A stretch of DNA of 64,000 bases, taken from Micromonospora zingiberis. Lineage in GTDB: Bacteria > Actinomycetota > Actinomycetes > Mycobacteriales > Micromonosporaceae. How positions within the stretch are numbered: the stretch's first letter is position 1; each line of letters opens with the position of its first letter. The DNA is taken from assembly GCF_004331455.1 (NCBI RefSeq), contig NZ_SJJR01000006.1, positions 1 to 64,000 on the forward strand. The letters are read 5' to 3'. A program made the position numbers and the translations under genes. Shown in pieces: positions 1 to 10,728 of the stretch. A model generated the notes under the pieces. The model did not search any database. It was given only the letters and a program-made list of their open reading frames with translations, and was not told the DNA's origin.

Positions 1-80
1 TTTGTTCTATATTGCAGCGAGTGCGACGCGGTGCACTGCGGGCGAGACCTAGCTTTCATAACACACAGTGTTTCGGATGT
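1..80. other. Atypical low-GC leader before the poly-G tract
   Basis: These first 80 bases are clearly richer in A and T than anything around them and carry no recognisable gene. They directly precede a poly-G run inside what should be the 5' part of thiE. The simplest reading is the ragged end of an assembly scaffold rather than genuine neighbouring sequence. Confidence 0.5.
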
Positions 81-870
81 GGGGGGGGGGGGGGGGGGGG
101 AGGGGGGGGGGGGGGGGGGGGGGGGGAGTGCGGTGGGTGGTGCTGCGCGAGAAGGATCTGCCGCCGGAGGAACGCCGGGCGCTCGCCGCCGAGTTGCGGC
201 CGATCCTGGCCGAAGCCGGAGGCACCCTGATCGTGGCTGGTCCCGACCCGCTACTGCCGCCGACCGCCCCTGATCCGGGCGGTGCCGGCGACGTGGGCCG
301 ACCGTTGGTCGCCCTGCACCTTTCCGCCGCCGGGCCGTACCCGCCGCCGGCCGCCGACCTGGTCGGCCGATCCTGCCACGACGAGGCGGAACTGCGCCGA
401 CTGACCACCGAGGACTACGTCACCCTCTCCCCGGTCCACCTCACCAGGACCAAGCCCGGGTACGGCCCACCCCTGCAACCCGAGGGTCTGGCCCGGCTGA
501 TCCGGCTCAGCCCGGTGCCGGTGCCGGTACTGGCGCTCGGCGGCATCGAAACACCGGCCCAGGTACGCGCCTGCGTCGAGGCAGGTGCCGCTGGCGTCGC
601 GGTCCTCGGTGCGATCATGCGCGCCCCCGACCCGCGACAGGCTGCCGCCGCCCTGACCAGCGCCTTCCACACGGCCGTCACCCCGCCCAGCCCTGGCCCA
701 GCTCCGCCCAGGCACCAAGTCGGCCCGGCGGTGACGACAGGAATGCGGCCGACCGTGCCCACGCGGGCATCACACCTGACCGGCCGGAGCGGGCGCGACT
801 GGCCGCCGCCCGCCACCGCACCCACCGAGCCGGTCCACACCCCGACCACGACATCGACCCAGGGAGACCC

Positions 871-874
<4 letters not shown>
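68..874 (+). CDS. thiE: Thiamine phosphate synthase, 5' end damaged
   Basis: ThiE joins hydroxymethylpyrimidine diphosphate to thiazole phosphate to give thiamine phosphate. The credible protein starts near base 128, with 'VVLREKDL', the strand that carries the pyrimidine-binding residues. It is followed by the TIM-barrel motif '[10 protein letters not shown]' and the phosphate-binding segment '[10 protein letters not shown]' with 'GAAGVAVLG'. About 20-25 N-terminal residues expected in the family are replaced by poly-G-encoded glycine, so the start given here (GTG at 68) is only the first in-frame codon. A Pro/Thr-rich tail of about 60 residues follows the barrel, which is unusual for ThiE. 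The stop overlaps the thiD start (GTGA). Identity is fairly secure; the start is not. Confidence 0.75.
81..126. repeat. Poly-G tract (45 of 46 bases G)
   Basis: An almost unbroken run of G with a single A at 101. It interrupts the N-terminal coding part of thiE. Such runs are typical artefacts of two-colour sequencing or of scaffold ends. As coding sequence it would give a polyglycine stretch that no ThiE needs. Confidence 0.9.
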
Positions 875-3266
<2,392 letters not shown>

Positions 3267-3274
3267 CGGACCCG

Positions 3275-5995
3275 TCAGTCCCGGTGGTGCCGGCCGGTCG
3301 AGCGCAGCGAGCGACGGGACTTCTCCGGTGCGGACTCGTCCTCGCCCGCCGGCCGGCCCAGCCCGGTCACCCAGTCCACGTACTCCTCGTCCTGAGCCGG
3401 CAGCGGCTCCTCGCCGTCGGCCCCGTTGTCCGGGCGTGATTTGCCGCGCCGGAACAGGCCACGCCGACCCTTGTCGCGGTCGCCGCCCGGCTGGACGTCC
3501 TCCGGGGCAACGGCGGGTGCCTTGGTGAAGGCGGCGGACAGGTCGCGGGCGGTAGCCGTCGGGTCGGTCGCGACGGTCGGGGCGACGGCGAAGGCGGCCG
3601 ACACCTCCCGCGCGGTGGTCGCCGGATCCAGTTCGGAGGGCGGAACCGGATCGGTGCCGCCGTGACCGGCCGGCGTCGTCGCGCTGCCGGTCGGGTCGGC
3701 ACCGACGAAGGGTTCCGGGTTGGCGCGGGAATCGGCGGTTGCCGCGTCCTCGCCGGCCGGCAGCGGTTCGGTCGGCTGGGCGGGCGCGAAGGCGCCCCAG
3801 GGCGCCGCCGCGTGCAGTTCGGGCAGCGAGTGGCGGTGCCGGGGACGGGGTGCCCTCTCGGGCCGTACCTGCCCGGCTTCGTCGAACGTCGGCCGGGCCG
3901 GTTCGACCTCGCTCCCGGTACCGCGCACGGAATTGCTGACCGGAGACGGCTTTGGCGAGGTGACGGTGCCGGCGCCCGAGGTGACGTGGACGGTGGTGTC
4001 GGCGTGCGCTCTGGTGTCGCCGTGCGGGGTGAAGCCGGCGGTGGTGTCGGCGTTCGGCGGGGTGAAGCCGGCGGTGGTGTCGGCGTTCGGCGGGGCGATG
4101 CTGATGTCCTGGGGGGCCGCGGCGCCGTCGGGTGGGGTCGACATGTTGCCGTCCTGCGGAGGCTCGCTGGCGTCGTGCCCCTTCTTGGGCCGCCGCTCCG
4201 CACCCGCGACCGTCGTGCTGGTGCGTGGTTTCCGGGTCCGGGGCGCGGGTGCCTTGCCGGTCGTCGGCGAGGCCGGGCCTGAGGCCGATGCCGAGGTTGG
4301 GGCCGAGGCAGAGGTTGGGGACGTGGGCTGGGTCGGGGCCGGGGTCGGCGCCAGGGGCGAATCGGCGGCCCGTGCGGCGGGTGCGATGTCGCTGCCGTCG
4401 CCGACCGGCGCAGCTTCGTCCGCCGGCGCCGGGCCGGCTGCGGACGCAGGGCTTTCCGTCCGCTCAGGGCCGTCGGCCAGCGCGAAACCGTCCGCCAGCG
4501 CCGGGCCGGCCGCCGCCGCGGGCCCGTCCGCCAGGACAGGGCCGCTCGCGGGTGCGGGGCCAGCCGCCGGCACCGGATCGACTGCCAGGACTGGGCCGTC
4601 CGCCAGCGCGGTGTCGTCCGTCAGGATTGGGCCCTCCGCCAGCGCGGTGTTGTCCGCCAGCGGGGGGTTTACCGCCAGCGGGGGTAGGGCTGCCGGTACA
4701 GGGCCGGCTGCCGGTACAGGGCCGGCTGTCGGCGCCGGGTCGGTGGCTGGTGCGGGGCCGAACGTCGGCGCGGGGTTCAGCTCGGGCGCTGCGGTCGGCG
4801 GCAGGTCCTCTGCTGGGCCGGTTTCCGTGCCCGCCGGGACGCTGACGGCTGCCGCTGAGTCCGCCGGTGCCTCGGCCACGGCTGGGCCGACCACAGCGGT
4901 TCCGCCGATGCTGGTCGCCGGGCCGTTCGGTGCATCCGTGCTGCTGGTGATGGGTGCGTCCGCCACCGGGGCGGTCGGAAACCGGCCGGTCTGCTGATCT
5001 GGCCATTGCCAGTGGGGTGGTGAGTCGGCCGGGGCGGGGGGTTGCCCGGCCGGCCGGCCCGGCGCGGTGGGCAGCGCGGGTGTCGGGGGAAGCGGTTGCA
5101 GGATCGCGGTCGGTTCGATGGCTTCGGTGTCCGGGTCGGACCGACCCGCCGGGGGCCAGGGCAGCAGGGTGGCGGCGGTCGAGCCGAGCGCCCCGACGGC
5201 GACCGCGATCAGGGCGCCGTAGTACGGGGCGAGTTGGTAGCGGTCGGCGGGGTCGCCCGGCCCGGCGGTCAGGTAGGCGAAGGCCACCAGCAACGCACCG
5301 GCCACCCCACTCGGCCCGCTGACCATCGGCGGGTGTCCGCGCCACCGGGCGGCAGCTCCGCTGGCCAGGCCGGCCAGCAGGGCCGTCATCGGCAGGATCA
5401 GCAGGGCCAACTGCTGTGCCGCGTCGGCGGCGAGCCACGCCGGCTCCAGCACGCCGAGGCGGACCGGGGTCAGTGGCCCGCTGGCGTCCAGTGACGGTAC
5501 GACCGACAGCAGCGCGATCAGCCACATCACCGTGGCCACGGCCGCCATGTTCCAGGCGAACGGTGGCCGGACCAGTACGGCCAACGCGGCGCCGGCCCCG
5601 ACCACCGCGCCGAGGACGGCGCAGATGGCCACCGCCCAGACCGGGTCGACCGAGATGAGTTCGGCGTTGCGGGCCGGCTGCATACACAACGGCGCCACGA
5701 CCGTGGCACCCAGTGCGGCGCTGCCGGCGATCGCCAGTTGCCGGCCGGTGCCGGTGGGCTGACGGTCGTGCCGGGCCGCCCGTTCGGTGAGTACGGCACC
5801 GATCACGGCGGCGTTCGCCGCGAACCAGCCGACCCAGACGAGCTGGGCCGGCCACTGGTTGACGGTGGCGCCGTCGAAGGCGCCGGTGAGCCGGACGGTG
5901 CCGAAGCCGAAGGCGAGGCCAAGCTGACCGGCTCCGGCCAGCAGGCTGACGCCGAACGACGTGAGCAGTAGGCGGCTCAAGGTCCGATTGGCCAT
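3275..5995 (-). CDS. Membrane protein with long Ala/Pro-rich repetitive tail, function unknown
   Basis: I do not recognise a named family. The first 290 or so residues contain roughly seven or eight hydrophobic segments typical of a multispan membrane protein. The remaining 600 or so residues are hydrophilic and of low complexity. They include an A-x-GP type repeat ('ADGP', 'AAGP', 'LADG'; coding bases about 4430-4760), a tandem '[11 protein letters not shown]' repeat, a basic patch '[10 protein letters not shown]' and a short conserved-looking end '[11 protein letters not shown]' before a basic C-terminus. Start at 5995 ('MANRTLSRL') is preferred; 6022 is an upstream in-frame alternative. 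The tail probably lies in the cytoplasm or spans the wall; this is inference. Confidence 0.7.
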   Translation of the reverse strand: MANRTLSRLLLTSFGVSLLAGAGQLGLAFGFGTVRLTGAFDGATVNQWPAQLVWVGWFAANAAVIGAVLTERAARHDRQPTGTGRQLAIAGSAALGATVVAPLCMQPARNAELISVDPVWAVAICAVLGAVVGAGAALAVLVRPPFAWNMAAVATVMWLIALLSVVPSLDASGPLTPVRLGVLEPAWLAADAAQQLALLILPMTALLAGLASGAAARWRGHPPMVSGPSGVAGALLVAFAYLTAGPGDPADRYQLAPYYGALIAVAVGALGSTAATLLPWPPAGRSDPDTEAIEPTAILQPLPPTPALPTAPGRPAGQPPAPADSPPHWQWPDQQTGRFPTAPVADAPITSSTDAPNGPATSIGGTAVVGPAVAEAPADSAAAVSVPAGTETGPAEDLPPTAAPELNPAPTFGPAPATDPAPTAGPVPAAGPVPAALPPLAVNPPLADNTALAEGPILTDDTALADGPVLAVDPVPAAGPAPASGPVLADGPAAAAGPALADGFALADGPERTESPASAAGPAPADEAAPVGDGSDIAPAARAADSPLAPTPAPTQPTSPTSASAPTSASASGPASPTTGKAPAPRTRKPRTSTTVAGAERRPKKGHDASEPPQDGNMSTPPDGAAAPQDISIAPPNADTTAGFTPPNADTTAGFTPHGDTRAHADTTVHVTSGAGTVTSPKPSPVSNSVRGTGSEVEPARPTFDEAGQVRPERAPRPRHRHSLPELHAAAPWGAFAPAQPTEPLPAGEDAATADSRANPEPFVGADPTGSATTPAGHGGTDPVPPSELDPATTAREVSAAFAVAPTVATDPTATARDLSAAFTKAPAVAPEDVQPGGDRDKGRRGLFRRGKSRPDNGADGEEPLPAQDEEYVDWVTGLGRPAGEDESAPEKSRRSLRSTGRHHRD

Positions 5996-6073
5996 GTCCG
6001 GCACGTTACGGTCCGTTGCCACCGATCGCCACCGGCACGCCGTGCGAGGTCGTAGTACCTGCTCGCGGCGGGT

Positions 6074-6403
6074 CTACTTGAGCTCGACCAGCCGGGCCAG
6101 GTATGTCGTGTCGCCGACGTTGGTGAGCATGTGCACGGCCCCCGGATCGCGGTAGACCACCCCGCCGGTCGGCTCGTCCGCATCGATCTTGATGCCGTCG
6201 ACGGTCTGGATCACGTTCTTCGCGCCGTGTACGGCCACCACCAGGTAGGGGTGGTCGTGCCGGTGCAGCGGCTGCTGCTCGCCCGGTTCGAGCCGGATGT
6301 GCCAGACCCGAACCCGGTCGTTCTCGAAGACGATCTCCTGGCCCACCGGACCGAGTACCAGGTCCTGGTCGGTCGCTTGGGGATCGAGGGGGGTGTCGGT
6401 CAT
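6074..6403 (-). CDS. Cupin-domain protein
   Basis: A 109-residue single-domain cupin. The metal-binding motif is visible as 'PLHRHDHPYLVVAVHG' (two His plus downstream residues), and the second half has 'PGAVHMLTNVGDTTYLARL'. Cupins of this size are enzymes or small-ligand sensors; the substrate is not evident. The start overlaps the stop of the F420-type oxidoreductase gene by 4 bp, so it belongs to the ABC ATPase-oxidoreductase-cupin transcript. It may act on the imported substrate or its oxidation product (inference). Confidence 0.85.
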   Translation of the reverse strand: MTDTPLDPQATDQDLVLGPVGQEIVFENDRVRVWHIRLEPGEQQPLHRHDHPYLVVAVHGAKNVIQTVDGIKIDADEPTGGVVYRDPGAVHMLTNVGDTTYLARLVELK

Positions 6404-7356
6404 CGGCTTCCGTCCAGTCGGGGGAGCACCTCGGTGGCGATGAGCTCCAGGTGGTCGAGGTCGGTGAGGTCGATCAGGCGCAGGTGTACCCGCTCGGTGC
6501 CGATCGCCGCGAACTCGCCGATCCGGTCGACCAACTGCTGCGGCGAGCCGATCACCGAATCCTCGGGCGGTAGGGCGCTCTTGGCGTGCAGCGGGGCGGC
6601 TCGCCGCCGAGCTTCGGCGTCGGTACGTCCGACGGCCACCACGATGCCGGCCGAGAGCACCAGCGGTGGGCGTCCGGTGCCGGCCCGGTCGACCCGCTCG
6701 CACGCGTCCCGCGCCCGCTCGTACGCCTCGCCGGTCTGCTCCAGGCTGGTGAACGGCACGTTGAACTCGTCGGCGTACCGGGCGGCCAGCTCCGGGGTGC
6801 GCTTGGGCCCGCGTCCGCCGACGATGATCGGCGGCCCGGGGGTCTGCACCGGCTTGGGCAGCGCGGGTGCGTCGGTGAGCTGGTAGTGGTTCCCGGTGTA
6901 GCTGAAGGTCCCGCCCGACGGGGTGCGCCACAGTCCGCTGATCACGTCCAGCTGCTCGGCGAGCCGGTCGAAGCGTTCACTGGTGCCGGGGAACGGGATG
7001 CCGTACGAGATGTGCTCACGGGCGTACCAACCGGCGCCGATGCCCAGCTCGACCCGGCCACCGCTCATCTGGTCCACCTGGGCCACCATGATGGCCAGCG
7101 GTCCGGGCAGCCGGAAGGTGGCCGAGGTGACCAGCGTGCCGAGCCGGATCCGGCTGGTCTCCCGGGCGAGCGCGGCGAGCGTCAGCCAGGCGTCGGTCGG
7201 ACCGGGTAGCGCCGGCCCGTCGTCCATCGCCTGGTAGTGATCGGCGCGGAGGAAGCCCTCGAACCCGCCCTCCTCGGCGAGCTGGGCGAAGCGGAGCTGG
7301 TCGTCGTAGCTGGCGCCCCGGTGCGGCTCGGTGAAGACGGCGACCCGCACGTTCAT
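6400..7356 (-). CDS. LLM-class F420-dependent oxidoreductase
   Basis: A luciferase-like monooxygenase fold of 318 residues. The N-terminus 'VRVAVFTEPHRGASYDDQ', the barrel segment 'RIRLGTLVTSATFRLPGPLA', 'GRVELGIGAGWYAREH' and the late 'PGPPIIVGGRGPKRT' are the usual flavin/F420-binding landmarks. In actinobacteria this subclass normally uses coenzyme F420 rather than FMN; that is family knowledge, not proven here. It overlaps the ABC ATPase gene upstream and the cupin downstream by 4 bp each, so all three should be co-translated. The substrate is unknown; context points to a small heterocycle or sulfonate taken up by the neighbouring importer. Confidence 0.9.
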   Translation of the reverse strand: MNVRVAVFTEPHRGASYDDQLRFAQLAEEGGFEGFLRADHYQAMDDGPALPGPTDAWLTLAALARETSRIRLGTLVTSATFRLPGPLAIMVAQVDQMSGGRVELGIGAGWYAREHISYGIPFPGTSERFDRLAEQLDVISGLWRTPSGGTFSYTGNHYQLTDAPALPKPVQTPGPPIIVGGRGPKRTPELAARYADEFNVPFTSLEQTGEAYERARDACERVDRAGTGRPPLVLSAGIVVAVGRTDAEARRRAAPLHAKSALPPEDSVIGSPQQLVDRIGEFAAIGTERVHLRLIDLTDLDHLELIATEVLPRLDGSR

Positions 7357-8138
7357 CGTCCTTCCGGGCCGGCGGTGGCCGGTTGGTCGCGTTCCATCAG
7401 CAGTTCGTGCAGATCGGCACTGACCTGGGCGACCTCCGCCAGGTGGGCGTTGCGGCCGAGGGTGCGGGGTCGGGGGATGGCCACCTCGACGATCTTGCGG
7501 ACCCGACCGGGGCGTGGGCTGAGGACGACCACCCGGTCGGCGAGCAGTACGGCCTCGTCGATGGAGTGGGTGACGAAGACCACGGTCGCCCGGCTGGTCA
7601 TGTGTACCCGCTGGAGTTCGCCGGACAGCTCCTCACGGGTGAGCGCGTCGAGGGCGGAGAAGGGCTCGTCCATCAGCATCACCCGGGGGTTGCCGATCAA
7701 CGATCGGCACAGCGAGACCCGCTGTTGCATGCCGCCGGAGAGCTCGTGCGGCAGTCGCTTCTCGAACCCGGCCAGTCCGGCGACGTCGAGCAGTTGCCGG
7801 GCCCGGTCGCGGTGGTCGGCGCGTTTCCAGCCGAAGATCTCCACCGGCAGCAGGACGTTGTCCAGCACGCTGCGCCACGGCAGCAGGGCCGGCCGCTGGA
7901 ACAGCATGGCGATGTCCTGGCGGGGTCTGGTGACCCGCCGACCGTCCACGACGACCTCGCCGGAGGTGACCGGGATCAGGCCGGCGATCAGCCGCAGCAG
8001 GGTGGACTTGCCGCAGCCGGAGCGGCCGAGCACGGCGACGAACTCGCCGTCGTCCACGTCGAGGTCGATGCCGCGCAGCGCTTCGACCCGGCCGCTGCGG
8101 CCGTCGAAGGTGCGGGACACCTCGGACAGACGGATCAT
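7353..8138 (-). CDS. ABC transporter ATP-binding protein (NitT/TauT/ThiZ type)
   Basis: The 261-residue ATPase energises uptake with the permease and binding protein encoded divergently at 8407-10386. Walker A is 'GRSGCGKST', the signature 'LSGGMQQRVSLCRSL', Walker B 'LMDEPFSALD', and the H-loop is in 'VFVTHSIDEA'. This pattern ('QDIAMLFQRPALLPWRSVLDNV') is that of the nitrate/sulfonate/taurine/HMP importer ATPases. The ATG at 8138 starts exactly at the usual 'MIRLSEVSRTF'; longer in-frame extensions run into the divergent promoter region. Its stop overlaps the oxidoreductase start by 4 bp. Confidence 0.93.
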   Translation of the reverse strand: MIRLSEVSRTFDGRSGRVEALRGIDLDVDDGEFVAVLGRSGCGKSTLLRLIAGLIPVTSGEVVVDGRRVTRPRQDIAMLFQRPALLPWRSVLDNVLLPVEIFGWKRADHRDRARQLLDVAGLAGFEKRLPHELSGGMQQRVSLCRSLIGNPRVMLMDEPFSALDALTREELSGELQRVHMTSRATVVFVTHSIDEAVLLADRVVVLSPRPGRVRKIVEVAIPRPRTLGRNAHLAEVAQVSADLHELLMERDQPATAGPEGR

Positions 8139-8233
8139 CTCCGGTGCGCCTCCGCTGAGTCGACAGTCAGGAATCCGCCAAAGGCTATCCGGCTGGGTCC
8201 CGTATCGCACCATCCGGGGGCGGACATGACTTT

Positions 8234-8255
8234 GTATCCGTTCCGCAACGGATAC
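8234..8255. promoter_or_regulatory. Perfect 9-bp palindrome in the divergent promoter region
   Basis: GTATCCGTT, a CCGC spacer, then AACGGATAC form a perfect inverted repeat in the 268-bp gap between the ATPase (minus) and the binding protein (plus). It is 96 bp from one start and 152 bp from the other. Its size fits an operator for a dimeric regulator controlling both arms of the transporter. A short RNA hairpin is the alternative. No regulator gene is adjacent. Confidence 0.45.
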
Positions 8256-8406
8256 GCCTGGCGTCGCAAAGGTGGCCTTCTCGTACGCTGTGCCCGCGAA
8301 GAGTCCCCTCAATGCGCGGTGTCGGCTTCCCTTCCGGCTGCCGGTGCCGCCCGACAACTCCCCTCCGGCGGCCCGACGCCCCGGTTGGAAAGGACAAGGT
8401 GCACTG

Positions 8407-9432
8407 ATGAGAAGGCTGACCCGTTCGGTCGCCGCGGCCACGATGGCCACCGCCCTCGCTCTCGTCTCCGCGTGCAGCAGCGGATCGGACGACGACGACG
8501 CCAGCGGCGTGGGTTCGTCCCTGGAACAGGTGACGTACCTCACCTCGTTCGGCAACTTCGGGCGTGACGCCTACGCCTGGGTGGCGAAGGAGAAGGGCTT
8601 CTTCAAGGACGCCGGCTTCGAGGTCGAGATCAAGCCCGGCCAGGGCACCGGCGCCGTGATCCAGACGATCGTCGGCGGCCAGGCGCAGTTCGGCCCGATC
8701 GACCTGACCGGCGGCCTGCTCCAGCTCGGCAATGGCGACGCCAAGGACTTCGTCGCGGTCGCCGCGATCCAGCAGCGCACCATGGCCGCCATCGCCACCG
8801 TCGAGGGCACGGGGATCAACACCCCCAAGGACCTGGAGGGCAAGAAGCTCGCCGACACCCCCGGCTCCGTCGTACGTAACCTCTTCCCCACGTACGCCCG
8901 GATGGCCGGCATCGACTACGAGAAGGTGACCTGGGTCAACGGTGAGGCGCAGACCCTGATGGGCACCCTCGCCTCCGGTTCGGTGGACGGCATCGGCCAG
9001 TTCGTCGTCGGTCAGCCGACCATCGAGGCGGTGACCAAGAAGAAGGCCGTTCTGCTGCCGTACAGCAACGTGATGCAGGACCTCTACGGCAACGTGTTGA
9101 TCACCTCGAAGCAGTACGCCTCCGAGAAGCCGGAGTCGGTGAAGAAGTTCACCGAGGCGCTGCTCAAGGGCCTGGAGTACGCCCTGGCGAACCCGCAGGA
9201 GGCGGCCGAGATCCTGGCCAAGAACGCCGAGGCGGTCAACCCCGCCGCAGCCGCCGCCGAGCTGCAGCTGATGGCCGGGTACGTCCGTTCCAGCAACTCC
9301 GGCACCGCGCTGGGCACGCTGGACAGCGGCCGGGTCGCCAAGAGCATCGCGATCCTGCGCGGCGCGGGCGCGCTGAAGTCGGACCTGACCCCCGACCAGA
9401 TCATCGACTTCAACCTCGCCCCCAAGGCCTGA
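8407..9432 (+). CDS. ABC transporter substrate-binding lipoprotein (NMT1/THI5-like)
   Basis: A 341-residue secreted lipoprotein. The signal peptide ends in the lipobox 'LVSAC', with Cys23 as the lipidated residue. The mature part follows the NMT1/ThiY/SsuA fold: 'VTYLTSFGNFGRDAYAWVAKEKG', 'GAVIQTIVGGQAQFG', then 'KDLEGKKLADTPGSVVRN'. This family binds HMP analogues, nitrate or aliphatic sulfonates. A thiamine-precursor role is plausible because thiE-thiD-thiC lie 5 kb away, but no TPP riboswitch was found upstream. ATG 8407 is chosen because it puts the signal peptide at the N-terminus. A strong hairpin follows the gene before the permease. Confidence 0.88.
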   Translation: MRRLTRSVAAATMATALALVSACSSGSDDDDASGVGSSLEQVTYLTSFGNFGRDAYAWVAKEKGFFKDAGFEVEIKPGQGTGAVIQTIVGGQAQFGPIDLTGGLLQLGNGDAKDFVAVAAIQQRTMAAIATVEGTGINTPKDLEGKKLADTPGSVVRNLFPTYARMAGIDYEKVTWVNGEAQTLMGTLASGSVDGIGQFVVGQPTIEAVTKKKAVLLPYSNVMQDLYGNVLITSKQYASEKPESVKKFTEALLKGLEYALANPQEAAEILAKNAEAVNPAAAAAELQLMAGYVRSSNSGTALGTLDSGRVAKSIAILRGAGALKSDLTPDQIIDFNLAPKA

Positions 9433-9450
9433 GGCCGACCACGTCGATGT

Positions 9451-9488
9451 CGGGTACGCCGCACCGGGCAACCGGTGCGGCGTACCCG
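9451..9488 (+). terminator. 17-bp perfect hairpin with GCAA loop after the binding-protein gene
   Basis: Arms at 9451-9467 and 9472-9488 are exactly complementary around a GCAA tetraloop. There is no T-run, and the permease starts 37 bp later. The position suggests an intercistronic stem that partly attenuates the downstream gene or shields the upstream message, raising binding protein over permease. Confidence 0.75.
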
Positions 9489-9525
9489 CGTTCCGCGTCG
9501 AACCATGAAATCGCAGGAGGATCCG

Positions 9526-10386
9526 ATGACCGACGTCCGCCCACGGCAAACGGTGGCGGGGAGTGTGCCCGAGCCGCCCCCGGCCGTACCGCGCGGCCGG
9601 CGGTGGCGCGCCGGTGACCTGCGGCTCGCCGCCGTCGCGGCGCTGCTGCCGGCGGCCGGCCTGCTGATCGCTCTCGGCCTGTGGTGGCTGGTCGCCCGGC
9701 TGGAGTTGATCCATCCGGCCGCCCTGCCGCCGCCCGGTAGCGTGCTGTCGGCGTTCGCCGAGCGGCCGGCACGGCTGCTGGAGCACACCGTGGACACCAC
9801 GGGCGAGATCCTGCTCGGCTTCGCGCTCTCCGCGGTGGCGGGAGTGTTGATCGGCCTGGCGCTGGCCGCCTCACGCACGGTCGAGCGGATGTTCACCCCG
9901 CTGCTGGTGGCCGTCAACGCAGTGCCGAAGATCACTCTGGGCCCGCTGCTGGTGGTCGCGCTCGGCTGGGGGCAGAAGCCCATCCTGACCATGGTGTTCC
10001 TGCTCTGCTTCTTCCCGATCGTGCTGTCCACCGCGACCGGCCTGACCACCACGCCGGCCGAACTGGCCGAACTGGTCCGCTCCTACAACGCCTCGCGTTG
10101 GCAGGCGTTCCGCAAGGTCCGCTTCCCGGCCGCCCTGCCGCAGATCTTCGTCGGGCTCAAGGTGGCAATGCCGCTGGCCGCGATCGGTGCGGTCATCGGT
10201 GAGTTCCAGGCCGGCGAGAGTGGCCTCGGCTACGTCATCCAGCAGTACGCCGGTATCGGTGACACCGCCACGGCATGGGCGGCGATCATCCTGATCGCCC
10301 TGGTCAGCATCCTGCTCTACGCCGCACTGGTGCTCGTCGAGCGATTCAGCCTGCCCTGGCTGCGCGAAACCACCTCCAGCCGCTGA
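9526..10386 (+). CDS. ABC transporter permease (NitT/TauT/ThiX type)
   Basis: Inner-membrane partner of the binding protein at 8407 and the ATPase at 7353. It has 286 residues with about six or seven hydrophobic helices. The cytoplasmic coupling loop is in 'SYNASRWQAFRKVRFPAALPQI', the BPD-transporter motif that docks on the ATPase. The N-terminus has a 40-residue Pro/Arg-rich cytoplasmic extension before the first helix. ATG 9526 is set by the AGGAGG site 5 bp upstream; earlier in-frame codons would overlap the hairpin. The downstream region contains repeats and then a convergent gene. Confidence 0.92.
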   Translation: MTDVRPRQTVAGSVPEPPPAVPRGRRWRAGDLRLAAVAALLPAAGLLIALGLWWLVARLELIHPAALPPPGSVLSAFAERPARLLEHTVDTTGEILLGFALSAVAGVLIGLALAASRTVERMFTPLLVAVNAVPKITLGPLLVVALGWGQKPILTMVFLLCFFPIVLSTATGLTTTPAELAELVRSYNASRWQAFRKVRFPAALPQIFVGLKVAMPLAAIGAVIGEFQAGESGLGYVIQQYAGIGDTATAWAAIILIALVSILLYAALVLVERFSLPWLRETTSSR

Positions 10387-10581
10387 CCCACCACCTGACC
10401 TGCGCCCCGCAGCCAAGGCCGGACCGACCGGCCCCCCGGACCGACCGGCCCCCCGGACCGAGCAAGCGGCCCGCACCCCACCACAACAAGACCAATCCAC
10501 AACTGACGGTCTTCGTCGTGCCCACGGCCTGGCCGCCACATTCTGACGGCAGCGGTGCGCCGGGACCGGCTCGCGGACGCA

Positions 10582-10653
10582 GGTGTGGCCCCAGCACAAC
10601 CGGCGCAGGGATCAAGCCTGACCGCCCGGAGCCGGTTGTGCTGGGGCCACACC
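10582..10653. terminator. 23-bp perfect inverted repeat, likely bidirectional terminator
   Basis: Arms at 10582-10604 and 10631-10653 are exact reverse complements separated by 26 bp. The stem lies between the ends of the permease (plus) and the lipoprotein gene (minus), so it could stop transcription from both sides. No T-run follows, which is normal for high-GC actinobacteria. Confidence 0.65.
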
Positions 10654-10718
10654 CCACCTAGCTGACGGGGCACACACCCCCACCGAGCTGACCTGGGGAC
10701 CACACCCCCACAAGAAAC
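10641..10718. repeat. Three tandem 26-bp units
   Basis: Units start at 10641, 10667 and 10693 and share a CACACCCC core followed by an AGCTGAC end (changed in the third unit). The first unit overlaps the right arm of the inverted repeat, so the two structures may have grown from one another. Confidence 0.7.
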
Positions 10719-10728
10719 GAAGACCCGC

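Larger units (their letters stand above)
10387..10728. other. Gene-free gap between convergent genes, made of repeats
   Basis: I see no credible gene in this stretch. It contains a short tandem repeat of a CCGGACCGACCGGCCCC unit at about 10419-10454, a 23-bp perfect inverted repeat (10582-10653) and a three-unit 26-bp tandem repeat (10641-10718). Both flanking genes end here, so it should hold the transcription terminators for both. Confidence 0.7.

Noticed and set aside
8139..8406. TPP riboswitch upstream of the ThiY-like transporter
   Set aside because: The CTGAGA and the conserved thi-box 3' segment are not present on either strand.
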